Source: Methanosarcina sp. (GTDB taxonomy: Archaea > Halobacteriota > Methanosarcinia > Methanosarcinales > Methanosarcinaceae). From it: 7,137 nt of DNA. Of the stretch, positions 5,713 through 7,137 are shown in pieces. The stretch lies in the NCBI GenBank assembly GCA_013330315.1, contig DUIO01000082.1:1-7137 (forward strand), given 5' to 3'. Under the pieces are notes generated by a model. That model worked only from the letters and a program-made list of their open reading frames with translations, did not search any database and was not told the origin of the DNA. A program made the translations under genes and the position numbers. Within the stretch, counting starts at the first letter, position 1; each line of letters begins with the position of its first letter.

Positions 5713-6501
5713 TTAATGATCCAGGGATCCTGCTTGCTCGTCTTCTTCAATTACCTTGACAAAATGCCTCTCTGACAGATCTTCTTTTCCAGACCAGAAA
5801 ATTGCTTTATGGTATTTCCATACATCAGGGTCAAATTCAAGGATTCCTACATGTACGATAAGCTCAAAAACAAACCAGTAACCTGCAATCAAATGTCCAA
5901 GGCGGATCAGTCCCAGAGCATCAACACCAAATAAAGGTGCAATGTACCAGGCTGCAGAGAGGATCCATTCGGAAATAGGGAGTCCTAAAGGAGCCCATGC
6001 GATGTTATAAAGAACTACCCCGGTTATGGCAACAAGGATAATTGCAGTGCTCTCTGCAATAATCAGCAGCTTGAGCATAGGATGAAGCTTCGTAAGGTAA
6101 TGCCCCCTCCGCTCATCATAGACAGTAAAAGCAGGGTACTCCCCTTTTCCAAAAAAGTTTTTTATAATGCCAGCCAGACGCTCTGCATCATCCTCTCCGA
6201 ACATATATGATTCACTGAAATGCCTTATTCTGTCCCTGACACACAACCTTTGACCTTCACAGGAAAAGACATTATACGGCACCAGAAGCCAGTTTGCAAC
6301 CAGAAAAAAAGGAACCGCAATCATGTGAAGGGCCCGAGCCGTATGAAACTCCATAAAGCCCCACCCAAAGTAGATTTTGAACCCCGTAATCAGTAGGGTA
6401 AACATGGCAAGCAGATGGACCAGGTGGGTAACCCTCTCAAGCAGGGTATATCGTTCGACAACCAACCTTCTGGAAGCAGGTTTCTCAGCAGATCTTACCA
6501 T
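5713..6501 (-). CDS. vhoC: methanophenazine hydrogenase cytochrome b subunit
   Basis: The 262-residue integral membrane protein is the b-type cytochrome of the F420-nonreducing (Vho/Vht) hydrogenase. It anchors the NiFe catalytic pair and passes electrons from H2 to methanophenazine. Hydrophobic segments lie at about 24-45, 57-77, 142-166, 178-195 and 203-222. Candidate haem-ligating histidines are His26 and His29 (THLVHLLAMF), His53 and His59, and His203 and His217 in the last helix (LGHLIAGYWF, ELIVHVG). The charged loop 82-140 and the polar tail after 225 (FDPDVWKYHKAIFWSGKEDL) should face the cytoplasm or membrane surface. The ATG at 6501 is preceded by AAAGGTGA, which overlaps the vhoA stop; only 12 bases separate the genes, so they are co-transcribed and probably translationally coupled. 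No maturation protease gene (D) follows, which resembles vhoGAC more than vhtGACD operons. The vho/vht choice rests on that alone. Confidence 0.9.
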   Translation of the reverse strand: MVRSAEKPASRRLVVERYTLLERVTHLVHLLAMFTLLITGFKIYFGWGFMEFHTARALHMIAVPFFLVANWLLVPYNVFSCEGQRLCVRDRIRHFSESYMFGEDDAERLAGIIKNFFGKGEYPAFTVYDERRGHYLTKLHPMLKLLIIAESTAIILVAITGVVLYNIAWAPLGLPISEWILSAAWYIAPLFGVDALGLIRLGHLIAGYWFVFELIVHVGILEFDPDVWKYHKAIFWSGKEDLSERHFVKVIEEDEQAGSLDH

Positions 6502-6506
6502 ATCAG

Positions 6507-6514
6507 GTCACCTT
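6507..6514 (-). promoter_or_regulatory. ribosome binding site of vhoC overlapping vhoA stop
   Basis: The minus strand reads AAGGTGA immediately at the end of vhoA (TAA at 6514-6516), seven bases before the vhoC ATG. This strong match fixes the vhoC start and suggests coupled translation. Confidence 0.65.
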
Positions 6515-7137
6515 TAAAGTACTCTGATAGTATAATCCGGATGCTTTCCTGTTCTGTCAATAGTATGAACTGCACATGCAAGGCAGGGGTCATAGGAGCG
6601 GGCTGTGTGCAAAATCCCTACCGGATTTGCATAATCCACTCCAAGGGCGTTTTCCGCAGCCGAAATTTTAGTGCCTATAAGAGCCTGCTCAACCGGGCTT
6701 GGAATTCCCTGTGCATTCCTTGGAGCAAGGTTCCAGGTACTTGGAACCACAGCCTGATAAAGAGTAACCATGGAATCAGAATCAGTCGCAATCCAGTGCC
6801 CCAATGCCCCTCGCGGAGCTTCCCATAAGCCCATTCCTTCCGAGTCTTTTGCCATGGAAAGTTCAGTGTGCACTGCAACCCTTGCATCTGGCTCCAGATC
6901 CTGTGTAATCCATTTTATCAGTTCAGCGGCTACTACAAGAATCTCCTGCATTCTTGCGATCATTCGGGTATAGTTGTTTGCAGGAGAATATCCATTTTCT
7001 TCAAAAGCTCTTGCCAGGCCTGTAGTCAGGGGCTCTCCCATAATCAATAGGCGGGCAAGAGGCCCAACTTCACAGGGAATACCGGCATAATTGGGAGCTT
7101 TTGACCAGGAATATCGACTTTCCGATCCGCCGGTGTA
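6514..7137 (-). CDS. vhoA: methanophenazine hydrogenase NiFe large subunit, C-terminal part
   Basis: The last 207 residues of the NiFe hydrogenase large subunit are present; the gene continues past the right edge, and the frame is open to 7137. The protein carries the NiFe(CN)2CO centre that splits H2 on the outer face of the membrane. Visible family motifs, numbered within the fragment, are EVGPLARL near 23-30, [22 protein letters not shown], and the C-terminal nickel-ligand box DPCLACAVH, with Cys185 and Cys188 as the metal ligands and His191 as the cleavage residue. A 16-residue tail ([16 protein letters not shown]) follows that His and is expected to be removed by a maturation endopeptidase after nickel insertion. 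The TTG at 7047 is internal, not a start, since homologous sequence ([16 protein letters not shown]) extends upstream of it. The stop is TAA, 12 bases before vhoC. Confidence 0.93.
   Translation of the reverse strand, partial: YTGGSESRYSWSKAPNYAGIPCEVGPLARLLIMGEPLTTGLARAFEENGYSPANNYTRMIARMQEILVVAAELIKWITQDLEPDARVAVHTELSMAKDSEGMGLWEAPRGALGHWIATDSDSMVTLYQAVVPSTWNLAPRNAQGIPSPVEQALIGTKISAAENALGVDYANPVGILHTARSYDPCLACAVHTIDRTGKHPDYTIRVL

Noticed and set aside
6415..6828. Plus-strand ORF of 137 codons across vhoC/vhoA
   Set aside because: It is antisense to clearly homologous hydrogenase sequence and crosses the gene junction.

Overview
The window looks like a chromosomal segment of a methanogenic archaeon of the Methanosarcina type. 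The main evidence is a methanophenazine-type membrane hydrogenase (large subunit followed directly by a cytochrome b subunit, vhoA-vhoC order), an archaeal KEOPS subunit (Cgi121), a MEDS-domain histidine kinase, AT-rich spacers with TATA boxes, and AGGTGA-type ribosome binding sites. Species-level assignment is not possible from the window alone.

Layout. Positions 1-236 are very AT-rich, with short TATA-like repeats and no convincing gene. Next is a SAM-dependent methyltransferase (about 389-1060, +) whose zinc-ribbon N-terminus seems broken by a one-base frameshift near 401; in-frame 5' coding remnants lie at about 237-401. A class I glutamine amidotransferase follows (1277-1996, +), convergent with cgi121 (2063-2593, -). 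A 232-bp divergent promoter region (2594-2825) separates cgi121 from a large sensor histidine kinase (2826 to 5210 or 5375, +). The right part is on the minus strand: the 3' end of vhoA (6514 to beyond 7137), vhoC (5713-6501), then a small one-helix membrane ORF (about 5440-5577) with its own TATA box.

The most notable observation is in the kinase. Its frame meets a single UAG at 5208-5210, exactly after the ELHGG segment of the HATPase domain. The same frame then continues with an almost textbook HATPase ending (VGVKASPGKGSTFTFRVP) to a UAA-UGA double stop at 5373-5378. The interrupted position is one where related kinases often carry Lys or Arg. None of the other genes whose end is visible here uses UAG. 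In a Methanosarcina-like host this is a good candidate for pyrrolysine incorporation (or amber readthrough), the alternative being a recent nonsense mutation.

Functionally the genes are a mixed neighbourhood, not one pathway. VhoA/VhoC belong to the H2:methanophenazine electron transport chain at the membrane. Cgi121 serves tRNA t6A modification. The kinase is an orphan sensor with no response regulator in the window. The methyltransferase and amidotransferase have unknown substrates.
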